A stretch of DNA of 64,000 bases, from positions 185,244-249,243 of the forward strand of contig CAYYDG010000003.1 of the NCBI GenBank assembly GCA_964470555.1. Reading direction: 5' to 3'. The notes beneath the pieces were generated by a model. That model worked only from the letters and a program-made list of their open reading frames with translations, was not told the DNA's origin and did no database searches. Origin of the DNA: RBC074 sp964470555 (GTDB lineage Bacteria > Acidobacteriota > Blastocatellia > RBC074). Below, piece by piece: positions 44,045-54,076 of the stretch; positions within the stretch are counted from its first letter, which is position 1; every line of letters starts with the position of its first letter. A program made the translations under genes and the position numbers.

Positions 44045-45973
44045 ATGAGTTCAAAAATTGCGCCTTACGGTTCGTGGTGTTCGCCAATCACGTCGGATTT
44101 GATAGTTGCCGGAGCGGTCAGGTTAGGCCAGATAGAAACCGAAGGCGAGATTGTTTATTGGAGCGAAGGCCGTCCGGCGGAAAAAGGCCGCAACGTCATA
44201 GTCAAACGATTGCCAGACGGTTCGACCGAAGATGTTTTGCCCTCGCCGTTCAACGCGCGAACTTTAGTCAATGAATATGGCGGCGGAAGTTTCACGGTCA
44301 GCGATGGCGAACTTTATTTTTCCAACTTCGCCGATCAACGGCTTTATCGAATTGCGCCTGACGCCGAACCGCAAGCCGTGACTGCGGAATCGAAGTTTCG
44401 TTATGCCGACGGCGTTGTTGATCGGCGGCGCAATCGGTTTGTTTGCGTTCGCGAAGATCATTCCGTCGCCGGGCGCGAAGCCAAAACCACTCTGGTAGCA
44501 ATTGATCTGGCTAGCGGCGAGCAAACGGTTCTGGCCGAAGGCAATGATTTTTATTCCTCGCCGCGTTTGAGTCCTGACGGCAAGCGACTGGCCTGGCTGG
44601 TATGGAATCATCCCAACATGCCCTGGGACGGTTCGGAACTATGGTTGGCCGATGTCGAATCCGATGGTTCCCTGTCCAATCGAACGTTGGTTGCAGGCGG
44701 AATCAGCGAATCTGTGTTTCAACCGGAATGGTCGCCCGATGGCGAATTGTATTTCGTTTCCGATCGCAGCGGATGGTGGAATTTATATCGCCAGCACGCA
44801 GGCAATATCGAATCGGTTTGTTCAATGGAAGCTGAATTCGGAATGCCGCAATGGGTGTTCGGCATGTCCACTTACGCCTTTATTTCGCCAACGCAGATTG
44901 TTTGTGCTTACATTCAAAACGGATTTTCCAAGCTGGCGTTGCTTGAAACGCAAACAGGCGCAATCCGCGCCATCGAATCGTCCTACACGCAAATCGAAGA
45001 CATTCGATCTTCGGCGGGCAAAGCATTGTTTTTTGCCGCTGCGCCAACGCAAGGTTCGGCGATAGTTCGTTTCGATCCGGCGAACTTGCAGTTTGAAACC
45101 TTGCGCCGGTCCAGCGATCTGACGATTGACCCCGGCTATATTTCCGTTGCTCAGGCGGTCGAATATCCGACGGCGTTGGGGATGACCGCTCACGGATTCT
45201 TTTATCCGCCGCAAAACCGTGATTACGCCGCGCCGGTTAATGAGCGCCCGCCGCTGCTCGTCATGATTCACGGCGGTCCGACTTCGGCGGCGTTTGCGAC
45301 TTTGAAATTTGGGATTCAGTTCTGGACTTCGCGCGGGATTGCCGTGTTGGACGTGAATTACGGCGGCAGCACAGGTTACGGTCGAGCTTACCGTGAAAGA
45401 TTGAAATCCAATTGGGGCGTAGTGGATGTGGACGATTGCGTCAACGGCGCACGGTTTTTGGCGGAGCAAGGTTTGGTTGATGGCAATCGGCTGGCCATCA
45501 CTGGTGGCAGCGCCGGAGGGTACACGGTGTTGTGCGCTCTGGCTTTTCGAGACGTGTTCAAAGCCGGAGCCAGTCATTACGGCGTCAGCGATCTGGCCGC
45601 GCTGGAAGTTGACACTCACAAATTTGAATCGCGTTATACGCATTCGCTGGTAGCCCCTTACCCAGAAGGCGCGGAGCTTTACCGCCAGCGTTCGCCGATT
45701 TATCACACCGACAAATTGAATGCGCCGGTAATTTTCTTTCAAGGCTTGGAAGACAAAATCGTTCCGCCCAACCAATCGGAAATGATGGTCGAAGCCTTGC
45801 GGAAAAAGAAATTGCCTGTCGCCTATGTCACCTTTGAAGGCGAACAACATGGCTTTCGGCAAGCAGCGAATATCAAACGCGCGCTGGACGGAGAATTGTA
45901 TTTTTACTCGCGCATTTTCGGGTTCGAGCTGGCCGATGCGGTTGAGCCAGTGCCGATAGAAAATCTCACGTAA
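44045..45973 (+). CDS. S9-family prolyl-oligopeptidase-like hydrolase
   Basis: A 642-residue protein without a signal peptide. Residues 40-370 form a beta-propeller (TolB/WD40-like: FYSSPRLSPDGKRLAWLVWN, FQPEWSPDGELYFVSDRSG). The C-terminal alpha/beta hydrolase has LLVMIHGGPTSA (oxyanion), ITGGSAGGYTVLCAL with the Ser nucleophile near 497, an Asp in FFQGLEDKIVPPNQ near 580, and the catalytic His in FEGEQHGFRQA near 610. Cleaves peptides, likely dipeptides or acylated residues, in the cytoplasm. Probably co-transcribed with the amidase. Confidence 0.9.
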   Translation: MSSKIAPYGSWCSPITSDLIVAGAVRLGQIETEGEIVYWSEGRPAEKGRNVIVKRLPDGSTEDVLPSPFNARTLVNEYGGGSFTVSDGELYFSNFADQRLYRIAPDAEPQAVTAESKFRYADGVVDRRRNRFVCVREDHSVAGREAKTTLVAIDLASGEQTVLAEGNDFYSSPRLSPDGKRLAWLVWNHPNMPWDGSELWLADVESDGSLSNRTLVAGGISESVFQPEWSPDGELYFVSDRSGWWNLYRQHAGNIESVCSMEAEFGMPQWVFGMSTYAFISPTQIVCAYIQNGFSKLALLETQTGAIRAIESSYTQIEDIRSSAGKALFFAAAPTQGSAIVRFDPANLQFETLRRSSDLTIDPGYISVAQAVEYPTALGMTAHGFFYPPQNRDYAAPVNERPPLLVMIHGGPTSAAFATLKFGIQFWTSRGIAVLDVNYGGSTGYGRAYRERLKSNWGVVDVDDCVNGARFLAEQGLVDGNRLAITGGSAGGYTVLCALAFRDVFKAGASHYGVSDLAALEVDTHKFESRYTHSLVAPYPEGAELYRQRSPIYHTDKLNAPVIFFQGLEDKIVPPNQSEMMVEALRKKKLPVAYVTFEGEQHGFRQAANIKRALDGELYFYSRIFGFELADAVEPVPIENLT

Positions 45974-45980
45974 TTCACAT

Positions 45981-46195
45981 CCACGAAGGAACACGAAGCG
46001 GACACGAAGGAGAATCTGTTGGGCAATGGGTTTGCTCTGGTTTGATTTTCCATTTGCCAGTTTCCATTTTTCATTTGCCATTGCAGTCGCCGCACATTCA
46101 CTCAATGACAAATGACAAATCGAAAATGACAGATGGAAAATGATTCAGACCCCTCCGTGCTTCTTCGTGTGTCTTCGTGGAAAGAAAACCAATTG
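45981..46195. repeat. Nested word hairpin H, two different words
   Basis: Outer arms: CACGAAGGAACACGAAGC then GACACGAAGG (45981-46010) and CCTCCGTGCTTCTTCG then TGTCTTCGTGG (46152-46181). Inner arms: TTTTCCATTTGCCAGTTTCC then TTTTTCATTTGCCA (46046-46080) and ATGACAAATGACAAATCG then AAAATGACAGATGG (46104-46140). Two repeat families nest to make one long imperfect hairpin. The right outer arm encodes the first 16 codons of the sigma factor. Confidence 0.85.
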
Positions 46196-46756
46196 TCGAA
46201 AGCTGATTCCGACGAAGAGTTGATCGTCAAAGTCGGGCAGGGCGATATTCGTGCGTTTGAAATACTGGTCAGCCGCCACCAAAAATCCGCATTGCGCGCA
46301 GCGTTGCGATTTGTGTCCGACCGGCAGGAAGCAGAAGACCTGGCGCAGGAAGCCTTCCTGACCATCTTTCGCAAAGCGCAGAAGTACGAACCGAAAGCTT
46401 CGTTCAAGACCTGGTTTTTCACCATCCTGCTGAATCTGTGCCGCAACGCCGTCAAAAAGAAAAAGCCTTTGTATTTCGACACGCTGCCGCCGGAAATTGT
46501 TGAAGCTGCTGGAAGCGAAGACCCGGCCAGTCAGTTTGATCGCCGACAAATTCAACGGGCGCTGGCTGACGCCATTGCCAAGTTGCCCGAAAATCAGCGA
46601 GCGGCGTTTATACTTTGTCACTACGAAAATTTCAGCTACGCCGAAGCGGCGAAAACCTTATGCGTTTCGGTCAAGGCGGTTGAATCGTTGCTGGTGCGCG
46701 CCAAACGCAACTTACGTGAAGAACTGGCCTGGTTAAGAAGGAAGCAGGCGTCGTGA
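46133..46756 (+). CDS. ECF-type RNA polymerase sigma factor
   Basis: A sigma-70 family regulator of 207 residues. Region 2 lies at about 38-110 (AFEILVSRHQKSALRAALRF, QEAEDLAQEAFLTIFRKAQKY, FKTWFFTILLNLCRNAVK) and region 4 at about 140-200 (AIAKLPENQRAAFILCHYENFSYAEAAKTL, VKAVESLLVRAKRNLREEL). The first 16-20 codons come from repeat H; an in-frame TTG at 46193 preceded by GGAAAG would give a 187-residue protein starting just before the domain. The neighbours that could control it (membrane protein at 49095, Spy/CnrX-like at 49535) are separated from it by SulP and carbonic anhydrase genes. Confidence 0.9.
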   Translation: MENDSDPSVLLRVSSWKENQLSKADSDEELIVKVGQGDIRAFEILVSRHQKSALRAALRFVSDRQEAEDLAQEAFLTIFRKAQKYEPKASFKTWFFTILLNLCRNAVKKKKPLYFDTLPPEIVEAAGSEDPASQFDRRQIQRALADAIAKLPENQRAAFILCHYENFSYAEAAKTLCVSVKAVESLLVRAKRNLREELAWLRRKQAS

Positions 46757-46792
46757 TGGCTGAAACCGGATCAAGGAAATTTTTATCGAGAG

Positions 46793-48412
46793 ATGACAAT
46801 GAATCCTGAAAATCTCAATCTTCGAAACGACTATCTTTCAAATCTGAAATCCGACTTGCCTGCCGGGTTGGTGGTGTTTCTGGTGGCGTTGCCGCTGTGT
46901 TTGGGAATCGCGCTGGCTTCCGGCGCGCCGCTGTTTTCCGGCATCATTGCTGGCATTGTCGGTGGCGTGGTGGTTTCGCTGCTTTCTGGTTCGGAAATGA
47001 GCGTCAGCGGGCCTGCGGCGGGATTGGCCGTAATTGTGGCCACTGCAATCGCCAATCTGGGATCGTTTCGCGTTTTTTTGCTGGCTGTGGCGATTTCGGG
47101 AATGATTCAGCTTGCGCTGGGATTTTTACGCGCTGGCGTGATCGGCAATTACGTCCCGAATGCAGTAATCAAAGGCATGCTGGCGGCGATTGGCGTGGTG
47201 ATTATTCTGAAGCAAATTCCGCACGCGTTAGGGCGCGACCAGCATTACGAAGGCGATTTCGACTTTTTCTTGGAAGCGGATGTCGCCAGCAACACGCTGA
47301 TGGACATTGTCAACGCGACTTATTCCGCCAACGTCGAAGCCATCATCATCACATTGGTTTCGTTGGGGGTGCTGATTTTGTGGGAACGTCCTGCATTGCG
47401 GAAACACAGTTTTTTCAACCTTGTGCCGGCGGCGTTGATTGTGGTCATCCTCGGCATTCTGATGAATGAAGTATTCAAAGTGTTTTTCGCAGATTTTTAT
47501 CTGAAAGCCTCGGACGGTCATCTGGTAACCTTGCCGGAAGGCAGCGGGTTTGGAGCCTTCTTTCAACAATTCACAACGCCGGACTGGAGCGCTTTCAAGA
47601 ACAAACAGGTTTACACAACGGCGCTGACGCTGGCGATTGTCGGCAGCATTGAATCCCTGCTTTCGGTGGAAGCGACAGACAAACTCGATCCTCAACGCCG
47701 AATTTCTTCGACCAATCAGGAACTCAAAGCCCAGGGCATAGGGAATCTGATTTCAGGGTTGATCGGCGGTTTGCCGATTACCGCAGTGATCGTTCGCAGC
47801 ACAGCGAATGTATACGCCGGAGCGAAAACGCGCGTTTCCGCGTTTGTGCATGGAGTGTTGTTGTGTATTTGCGTCATGCTGATTCCCGGTTTGTTGAACC
47901 GGATTCCGCTGGCCAGCCTGGCTGCGATTTTGTTCGTCATCGGATACAAACTGACCAAATTTGAACTCTACAAAAAGATGTACCACGCGGGACTGGAACA
48001 GTTTCTGCCGTTCATTGTGACCGTCGTCGCCATTGTCTTCACCGATTTGCTGAACGGCGTATTGATTGGATTGGTCGTCGGCATCTTTTTCGTCATTCGC
48101 ACCAATCACCATTCCGCGTTGACTCTGGTCAATCAGGGCAATTATTACCTGCTGCGTTTCAACAAAGACCTTTCTTTCGTCAACAAAACCGAGTTGAAAG
48201 ACAAACTGGCTTCGATTCCCCCAAACACGTATTTGATCATTGACGGGACGAAGGCCACTTTCATTGATAACGACATTTACGATGTGGTGGCGGATTTTCA
48301 GGAATCGGCCAAATACAGCAACATTCAGGTGGAATTGAAACACTTCGAATCTAAATCCCAAAATTACAGGAGAAATTCTCGTGGAAAGTTACAAAAAGCT
48401 ATTGCTGGCTAA
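46793..48412 (+). CDS. SulP-family anion transporter (possible bicarbonate importer)
   Basis: A 539-residue SLC26/SulP protein with about 12 membrane segments. Signature parts are LPAGLVVFLVALPLCLGIALASG, GSEMSVSGPAAGLAVIVATAIA, and VIKGMLAAIGVVIILKQIPHALG. A C-terminal STAS-like domain lies at about residues 445-530 (YLLRFNKDLSFVNKTELKD, YLIIDGTKATFIDNDIYDVV). Members carry sulfate, bicarbonate or other anions. Its stop overlaps the start of a carbonic anhydrase gene, which favours bicarbonate. It lacks obvious BicA-specific confirmation. Starts at ATG 46793 or 46799. Confidence 0.88.
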   Translation: MTMNPENLNLRNDYLSNLKSDLPAGLVVFLVALPLCLGIALASGAPLFSGIIAGIVGGVVVSLLSGSEMSVSGPAAGLAVIVATAIANLGSFRVFLLAVAISGMIQLALGFLRAGVIGNYVPNAVIKGMLAAIGVVIILKQIPHALGRDQHYEGDFDFFLEADVASNTLMDIVNATYSANVEAIIITLVSLGVLILWERPALRKHSFFNLVPAALIVVILGILMNEVFKVFFADFYLKASDGHLVTLPEGSGFGAFFQQFTTPDWSAFKNKQVYTTALTLAIVGSIESLLSVEATDKLDPQRRISSTNQELKAQGIGNLISGLIGGLPITAVIVRSTANVYAGAKTRVSAFVHGVLLCICVMLIPGLLNRIPLASLAAILFVIGYKLTKFELYKKMYHAGLEQFLPFIVTVVAIVFTDLLNGVLIGLVVGIFFVIRTNHHSALTLVNQGNYYLLRFNKDLSFVNKTELKDKLASIPPNTYLIIDGTKATFIDNDIYDVVADFQESAKYSNIQVELKHFESKSQNYRRNSRGKLQKAIAG

Positions 48413-49016
48413 CAAAGCCTGGGTAGCCGACAAACTGGATGTGCGCCCGGATTATTTCGAACGCATGGCCGACGATCAATCACCGGAATTCCTCTGGATC
48501 GGATGCTCCGACAGTCGCGTTCCGGCGGAAGATGTCACCGGAACCGAACCGGGCGAATTGTTCGTCCATCGCAACATCGCCAATCAAGTCATTCACACCG
48601 ATTTCAACATCCTCAGCGTGCTGCAATATGCCGTTGATGTGTTGAAGGTCAAACACATCATCGTCTGCGGGCATTACGGCTGTGGTGGCGTCAAAAATGC
48701 GCTCACGCACAAACACCTGGGGCTGATCAACAAATGGTTGCGGAATATCAAAGACGTGTATCGAATTCACCAACGCGAACTGGATGGCATTGCCGACCAG
48801 ACGGGACGTTTTCGTCGTTTGGTCGAATTGAATGTGCAGGAACAGGTTTGGAAACTGGCGGAAACTTCGTTTGTGCAGCGCGCCTGGCAAAAAGAAAATC
48901 GCCCTTACGTGCATGGTTGGGTCTATGACCTGCACACCGGATATCTGAAAGACCTGTTGATGCTGACGCCGGGCAATCCTCTGAGCGACATCTACAAGTT
49001 TGAATTTGACGATTGA
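48381..49016 (+). CDS. Beta-class carbonic anhydrase
   Basis: A 211-residue enzyme interconverting CO2 and bicarbonate. Zinc ligands and neighbours: IGCSDSRVPAEDVTG (Cys, Asp-Arg dyad) near residue 40, HRNIANQV, and IIVCGHYGCGGVKNAL (His and Cys ligands) near 95. YVHGWVYDLHTGYLKDL ends the conserved core. The GTG start at 48381 follows AGGAG by eight bases and lies inside the end of the SulP gene, a 32-base overlap. The pair forms a transporter-enzyme unit. Confidence 0.95.
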   Translation: MESYKKLLLANKAWVADKLDVRPDYFERMADDQSPEFLWIGCSDSRVPAEDVTGTEPGELFVHRNIANQVIHTDFNILSVLQYAVDVLKVKHIIVCGHYGCGGVKNALTHKHLGLINKWLRNIKDVYRIHQRELDGIADQTGRFRRLVELNVQEQVWKLAETSFVQRAWQKENRPYVHGWVYDLHTGYLKDLLMLTPGNPLSDIYKFEFDD

Positions 49017-49094
49017 ACGATTCGGACAGACATTTCAAAAAAAATCCAACCGGCGCAGGGATTCCCAAACTCGGTTGTATAACCCACCGTAACC

Positions 49095-49538
49095 ATGATT
49101 TACCAAAACGATCCAAACAAATTTTCAGAACAGGAATTCGACCAATTTCTGCGCGAAGTAGACGACTTTTACGGCGAAGCCAAGGGCGTACAAGTGCCAC
49201 AGGATTTCGTCGCCCGCGTTGTTAACCTGGCTCAGGCGGAACGGTTGGTCACGTTGCCGACGGCCAATTCCGCTTGGTCGGTTCACGGATGGTTTCAGGA
49301 ATTCAGTCTTTCTGTGAGGCTGGCAACGGCTTTCGCATTGTTGTTGGCGGCTGTGGGTGGTGTCCGCGTCGGTCAAGCCGTGACGGAAATCATCGCTCGG
49401 CGGAACGTGCCGCCCGCGGTGGAACTGGCCGATCCGCTTGGATTGACGGTGTCTGAACAATCCATCGTTCTGTTGCTGGAACACGACGCGCTGGGCAATC
49501 ACGACCGTGCAAATCGAAATTCCGGAGAGCGGCAATGA
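49095..49538 (+). CDS. Membrane-anchored protein, possible anti-sigma factor
   Basis: A 147-residue protein with a soluble acidic N-terminus (NKFSEQEFDQFLREVDDFYG), one membrane helix near residues 80-100 (LATAFALLLAAVGGVRVGQAV) and a short outer tail. No family is recognised and no zinc-binding HxxxCxxC is present. Its gene overlaps the next (Spy/CnrX-like) by four bases, ATGA. This order, and the nearby ECF sigma gene, resembles CnrYXH-type systems in which CnrY anchors the sigma factor. The assignment is by context only. Confidence 0.45.
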   Translation: MIYQNDPNKFSEQEFDQFLREVDDFYGEAKGVQVPQDFVARVVNLAQAERLVTLPTANSAWSVHGWFQEFSLSVRLATAFALLLAAVGGVRVGQAVTEIIARRNVPPAVELADPLGLTVSEQSIVLLLEHDALGNHDRANRNSGERQ

Positions 49539-50032
49539 AAAAGAAGCTTTTCCAAATTGGATTTGTCCTGTCGCTGGTGTTCAACGTCGCGGCGATTGCG
49601 ACAGTTGGATACAGCCTGTATTTCGCCAAGCCTGTTTCCAGTCATAAAACTAATCCGTTTGCCGCTTACGACCGATTGAACCTGACCGATCAGCAACGGG
49701 AAGAATTGTGGTCGCGTTATCTGGAAATGGTGCGCGGCATTACTGCTTCGCGCGAACAATACAAAACCAAATGGGCAGAGGCTGTTCAGTTGATTGCCGA
49801 GCCGAAACCCGATTGGAAAGCCGTCGAAGCCAAACAGGCCGAAATTCTGGAAATCAATCGCCAGACGCAAACCATGATTTTTCAACGCTGGGATTGGGCG
49901 AAAACGCAATTGACGCCCGAACAGCAACGCATCTTTTTTGACATTCTGCACCAGCGCATCAAATCCGGCGAATTGCTTGGCGAGATCAAAACCGTGCAGG
50001 AAATCATCAACAAACAATCTGCAAAACCCTGA
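49535..50032 (+). CDS. Spy/CpxP/CnrX-like periplasmic sensor or chaperone
   Basis: A 165-residue protein with a membrane anchor or signal at residues 8-30 and a helical periplasmic part. Two LTxxQ motifs, LNLTDQQREELW near residue 48 and LTPEQQRIFFDILHQR near 127, define the CpxP/Spy/ZraP/CnrX group, which bind metals or unfolded proteins in the periplasm. The ribosome site GGAGAG is present. It is translationally linked with the preceding gene by ATGA overlap. Confidence 0.7.
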   Translation: MKKKLFQIGFVLSLVFNVAAIATVGYSLYFAKPVSSHKTNPFAAYDRLNLTDQQREELWSRYLEMVRGITASREQYKTKWAEAVQLIAEPKPDWKAVEAKQAEILEINRQTQTMIFQRWDWAKTQLTPEQQRIFFDILHQRIKSGELLGEIKTVQEIINKQSAKP

Positions 50033-50068
50033 GTTCTCAACACGCAACAACCCTGGAGGAATAGTTTC

Positions 50069-51394
<1,326 letters not shown>

Positions 51395-51416
51395 AGTTTT
51401 CAGACCAACCTACCGG

Positions 51417-51478
51417 ACAGGATTCACAGAGTTTTTAAGGATCGTTTTTATTCCGAAAAGCTCCGTGAATCCTGTTTC
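51417..51478. repeat. Intergenic word hairpin I (CAGGATTCAC words)
   Basis: GACAGGATTCACAGAGTTTTT (51417-51437) pairs with AAAAGCTCCGTGAATCCTG (51457-51475) with one mismatch, spaced by about 20 bases. It lies between the cytochrome/PHM gene and the amidohydrolase gene, just upstream of the latter's ribosome site. Confidence 0.8.
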
Positions 51479-51503
51479 AGTCCCTTCAACAAGGAGCATT
51501 TCA

Positions 51504-53024
51504 ATGTGGATTCCTAAAGCACTACGCGACATGAAAAAAGGCGTTGATTCGCCGATGCCTACGCAAGCCGTTTCGAATGAAGAGTTCATTCCACGTCCGC
51601 AAAGCGAACCGCAAAAGAAAGTCGAACACCTGATCGGTGAGATGTCGGAAGTTCGCGCCAAAAAACTGGGCATGCAACGCCGCGACTTTATGCGGACTTC
51701 GATGGGTATGGCGACTTGCTTTCTGGCGTCAAACCAGGTGTTTGGCAAAGTCTGGGAAGTTGATGAAGCCGAAACCTGGGAACAGGCCGCCGTTGATGAA
51801 AAATGGCCGAAGGGCGAATACTTCGTCATAGATGTGCAGGCGCATTTCACCAATGGCGCGTCAATCGGCGGATTCCGCCAGATGGAATTCGTCAAGAACA
51901 TGGGTTTCAACCTGAAGAATGACGCGGATGCCTATGGCTTCAGGAATTTCGTCAAGGAAATGTACTTCGACAGCGAAACCGCCATGGTCGTGATTTCCGG
52001 CGTTCCTGGAAAAGAAAATTTGCGCGATGCAAATGGCAAGGTGTTGGTAGACGCGGAACGGACTCCGGGAATAGCCGGAAGAATTCTGCCAAGCTGGGTG
52101 ATGGCCAAAGCGCGCAAGGAAATCAACGATCTTGCCGGCTCGCAGCGCGCCTTGAACCAGGGCAATCTGGCTCCGAATCATTATTGGGACAAAGCCAAAA
52201 ATCAGATGAACAAGGCCGAATTGATCGAGCAAATGGAACGCGAAATCAACGTTTACGGCATCAGTTCGTGGAAATGGTATTGCCACACCGATCCGGCGGG
52301 AACCGGCAACGGATTCCAACTGGATGACGATAACGCGCAGTTTTTCATCGAAGAATCTCGCAAACGCGGCGTCCGGCTGATCAGCACGCATAAAGGTTAT
52401 TCGTATCAATCGCGCACGCTCGGCCACCTGGCCAATCCGAAAGACGTAGAAAAAGCTGCGCTGCGCAATCCCGATTTCAATTTCGTCGTGTATCACTCGG
52501 CCATTAAACACGGCCCGAACGAACCGAACTGGTTGGAATCGAACAAATACGATCCGACCACGGGTGATTTTGAATGGCACTCCGTGTTGATGGACATCAA
52601 GAAGCGCAATCCGAAAATGAACAACGTGTATTGCGAAGTCGGCAGCTTCTTCAACATTCTGGCCGTCACCGATCCAAAGATTTGCGCGCATGGCATGGGC
52701 AAGAACATCAAACATTACGGCGCAGATCATGTTGTTTGGGGAACGGATTGTCTGTGGTGGGGATCGCCGCAATGGGCGATTGACGCCTTCAAACGATTCC
52801 AGATCCCGGACGATATGTGCGAGAAGTTCGGCTACAAGAAAATCACCAATGAAGACAAGGCGAAGATTTTGGGATTGAACGCCGCCAAGCTGTACAAGGT
52901 GGATGTCAAAGCTAAACGCAAAGCATTGCCGGCGGACGCGCTGGATAAGCTGAAGATCGCTTACCTGGAAAACGGCGGCCAACCGAGCAATGCCGCGGCG
53001 GGTTGGGTTCGCGCCGACGATTAA
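51504..53024 (+). CDS. Twin-arginine exported amidohydrolase (ACMSD-like)
   Basis: A 506-residue protein starting at the ATG at 51504, with AAGGAG seven bases upstream. Residues 1-55 are a polar leader before MQRRDFMRTSMGMATCFLA, a twin-arginine signal at about residues 57-80, an unusually late position. The rest fits the amidohydrolase-2 barrel: YFVIDVQAHF (a metal His, but Q where the family has the first His), KWYCHTDP, LISTHKGYSY, VYHSAI, and VVWGTDCLWWGSPQW with the metal Asp. It may be a hydrolase or decarboxylase. Context: between cytochrome/PHM 1 and 2. Confidence 0.78.
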   Translation: MWIPKALRDMKKGVDSPMPTQAVSNEEFIPRPQSEPQKKVEHLIGEMSEVRAKKLGMQRRDFMRTSMGMATCFLASNQVFGKVWEVDEAETWEQAAVDEKWPKGEYFVIDVQAHFTNGASIGGFRQMEFVKNMGFNLKNDADAYGFRNFVKEMYFDSETAMVVISGVPGKENLRDANGKVLVDAERTPGIAGRILPSWVMAKARKEINDLAGSQRALNQGNLAPNHYWDKAKNQMNKAELIEQMEREINVYGISSWKWYCHTDPAGTGNGFQLDDDNAQFFIEESRKRGVRLISTHKGYSYQSRTLGHLANPKDVEKAALRNPDFNFVVYHSAIKHGPNEPNWLESNKYDPTTGDFEWHSVLMDIKKRNPKMNNVYCEVGSFFNILAVTDPKICAHGMGKNIKHYGADHVVWGTDCLWWGSPQWAIDAFKRFQIPDDMCEKFGYKKITNEDKAKILGLNAAKLYKVDVKAKRKALPADALDKLKIAYLENGGQPSNAAAGWVRADD

Positions 53025-53031
53025 AAGTCAG

Positions 53032-53068
53032 TCAGGAGTTCACGTTTCATCGTGAACTCCTGATTTTT
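53032..53068 (+). terminator. Rho-independent terminator after amidohydrolase gene
   Basis: A perfect 13-bp stem, TCAGGAGTTCACG (53032-53044) with CGTGAACTCCTGA (53051-53063), loop TTTCAT, followed by five Ts at 53064-53068. Confidence 0.9.
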
Positions 53069-53104
53069 ATTGTCCATCATTAAGCACCATAAGGAGAGAT
53101 TTCG

Positions 53105-54025
53105 ATGCGACGAGTAGTGTTTGTTGGAGTAGCCGTGTTGTTTGTGCAACTTCTGGCTGGTTCCACTCTGGCCCAGGCAAAACTGGAAGGCCGTTGGGTC
53201 GGCAAGGTCAAATCCATTCAAGGCGAACGCGACGCCAGTGCCACGATCAAAAAAGAAGGTGACAATTACACCGGCACAATTTCCGGTTTGCGCCCGGGGC
53301 AGGACATGGCGTTGAAAGACATCAAAGTTGACGGCGACAAGGTCACCGCCGTCGCAGAAATCGAAACGCCGATGGCGACCATTGTCGTCAATTACAAATT
53401 CACGCTGGCCGGAGACAACCTCAACGGACAGGGTTCGTTGGATTTCAGTGGCAACGCCATCAGCTTCGATGTCGAGTTGAAACGCGACACAGCGGGAGCG
53501 GCGGCTGCGCCTGCGGCCAGTTCCGCCCAGCAAGCTCCGGCTCCGCGCCAACAACGCGCAACTGTCGAACAGCCGCAGCAGAAACAATCCATTGATTATT
53601 TCGTCGGCAAATGGAGTTTCAAATTCATTGGGCGCGAAAGCGCACTCGCTCCGGCTCCGCGCGAAGGCGTTGTCGAATTCACCAAGCGAGCCGATGGCAA
53701 ATCGGTTGACGGCGTGGTCACTGGCACAGCCGACGGCAAAGCGTACAAGGACACGTTGGCGTTGACTTTTGACGAAAACACCAAAATGCTGACCAGCGTT
53801 GAAAAGTTGGCCAGCGGCGCTCAGATCAATGGCACAGGCGATTGGACCAGCCCGATTTCGATTCGTTTTGCGCCGGTGACGGTCAAAGCGAAAGGCCAGA
53901 CCGTGCAATTGCGCCGGACGATTTCCGTCATCGCTGCGCATTCGTTTTCCGTGACTGACGAATTGTCAGAAGACGGCGGCCCTTTTGTTCGACTTGGCAA
54001 TGCCGTTTACACGAAGGTTCAATAG
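53105..54025 (+). CDS. Secreted two-domain protein of unknown function
   Basis: A 306-residue protein with a signal peptide (1-23). Domain one (25-135) is a beta-rich sheet starting LEGRWVGKVKSIQG; a low-complexity Ala/Pro/Gln linker follows (about 136-160); domain two (160-305) begins SIDYFVGKWSFKFIGRESAL and resembles lipocalin-like, DUF1579-type domains. No catalytic motif is seen. It lies between the amidohydrolase and cytochrome/PHM 2 genes, on the same strand, but has its own leader after a terminator. Possibly a substrate-binding partner of the redox proteins (inference). Confidence 0.65.
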   Translation: MRRVVFVGVAVLFVQLLAGSTLAQAKLEGRWVGKVKSIQGERDASATIKKEGDNYTGTISGLRPGQDMALKDIKVDGDKVTAVAEIETPMATIVVNYKFTLAGDNLNGQGSLDFSGNAISFDVELKRDTAGAAAAPAASSAQQAPAPRQQRATVEQPQQKQSIDYFVGKWSFKFIGRESALAPAPREGVVEFTKRADGKSVDGVVTGTADGKAYKDTLALTFDENTKMLTSVEKLASGAQINGTGDWTSPISIRFAPVTVKAKGQTVQLRRTISVIAAHSFSVTDELSEDGGPFVRLGNAVYTKVQ

Positions 54026-54076
54026 AGCTCGTTCAAAGTTCAGGCTTCAGCCTGTTTTCCGCCACTGGAGGTTTGA

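Noticed and set aside
44822..46111. 429-residue minus-strand frame opposite the S9 peptidase
   Set aside because: The peptidase on the plus strand has a complete Ser/Asp/His triad; the antisense frame has none.
51861..52982. 373-residue minus-strand frame opposite the amidohydrolase
   Set aside because: Shadow frame; the plus-strand gene has a ribosome site and conserved motifs.
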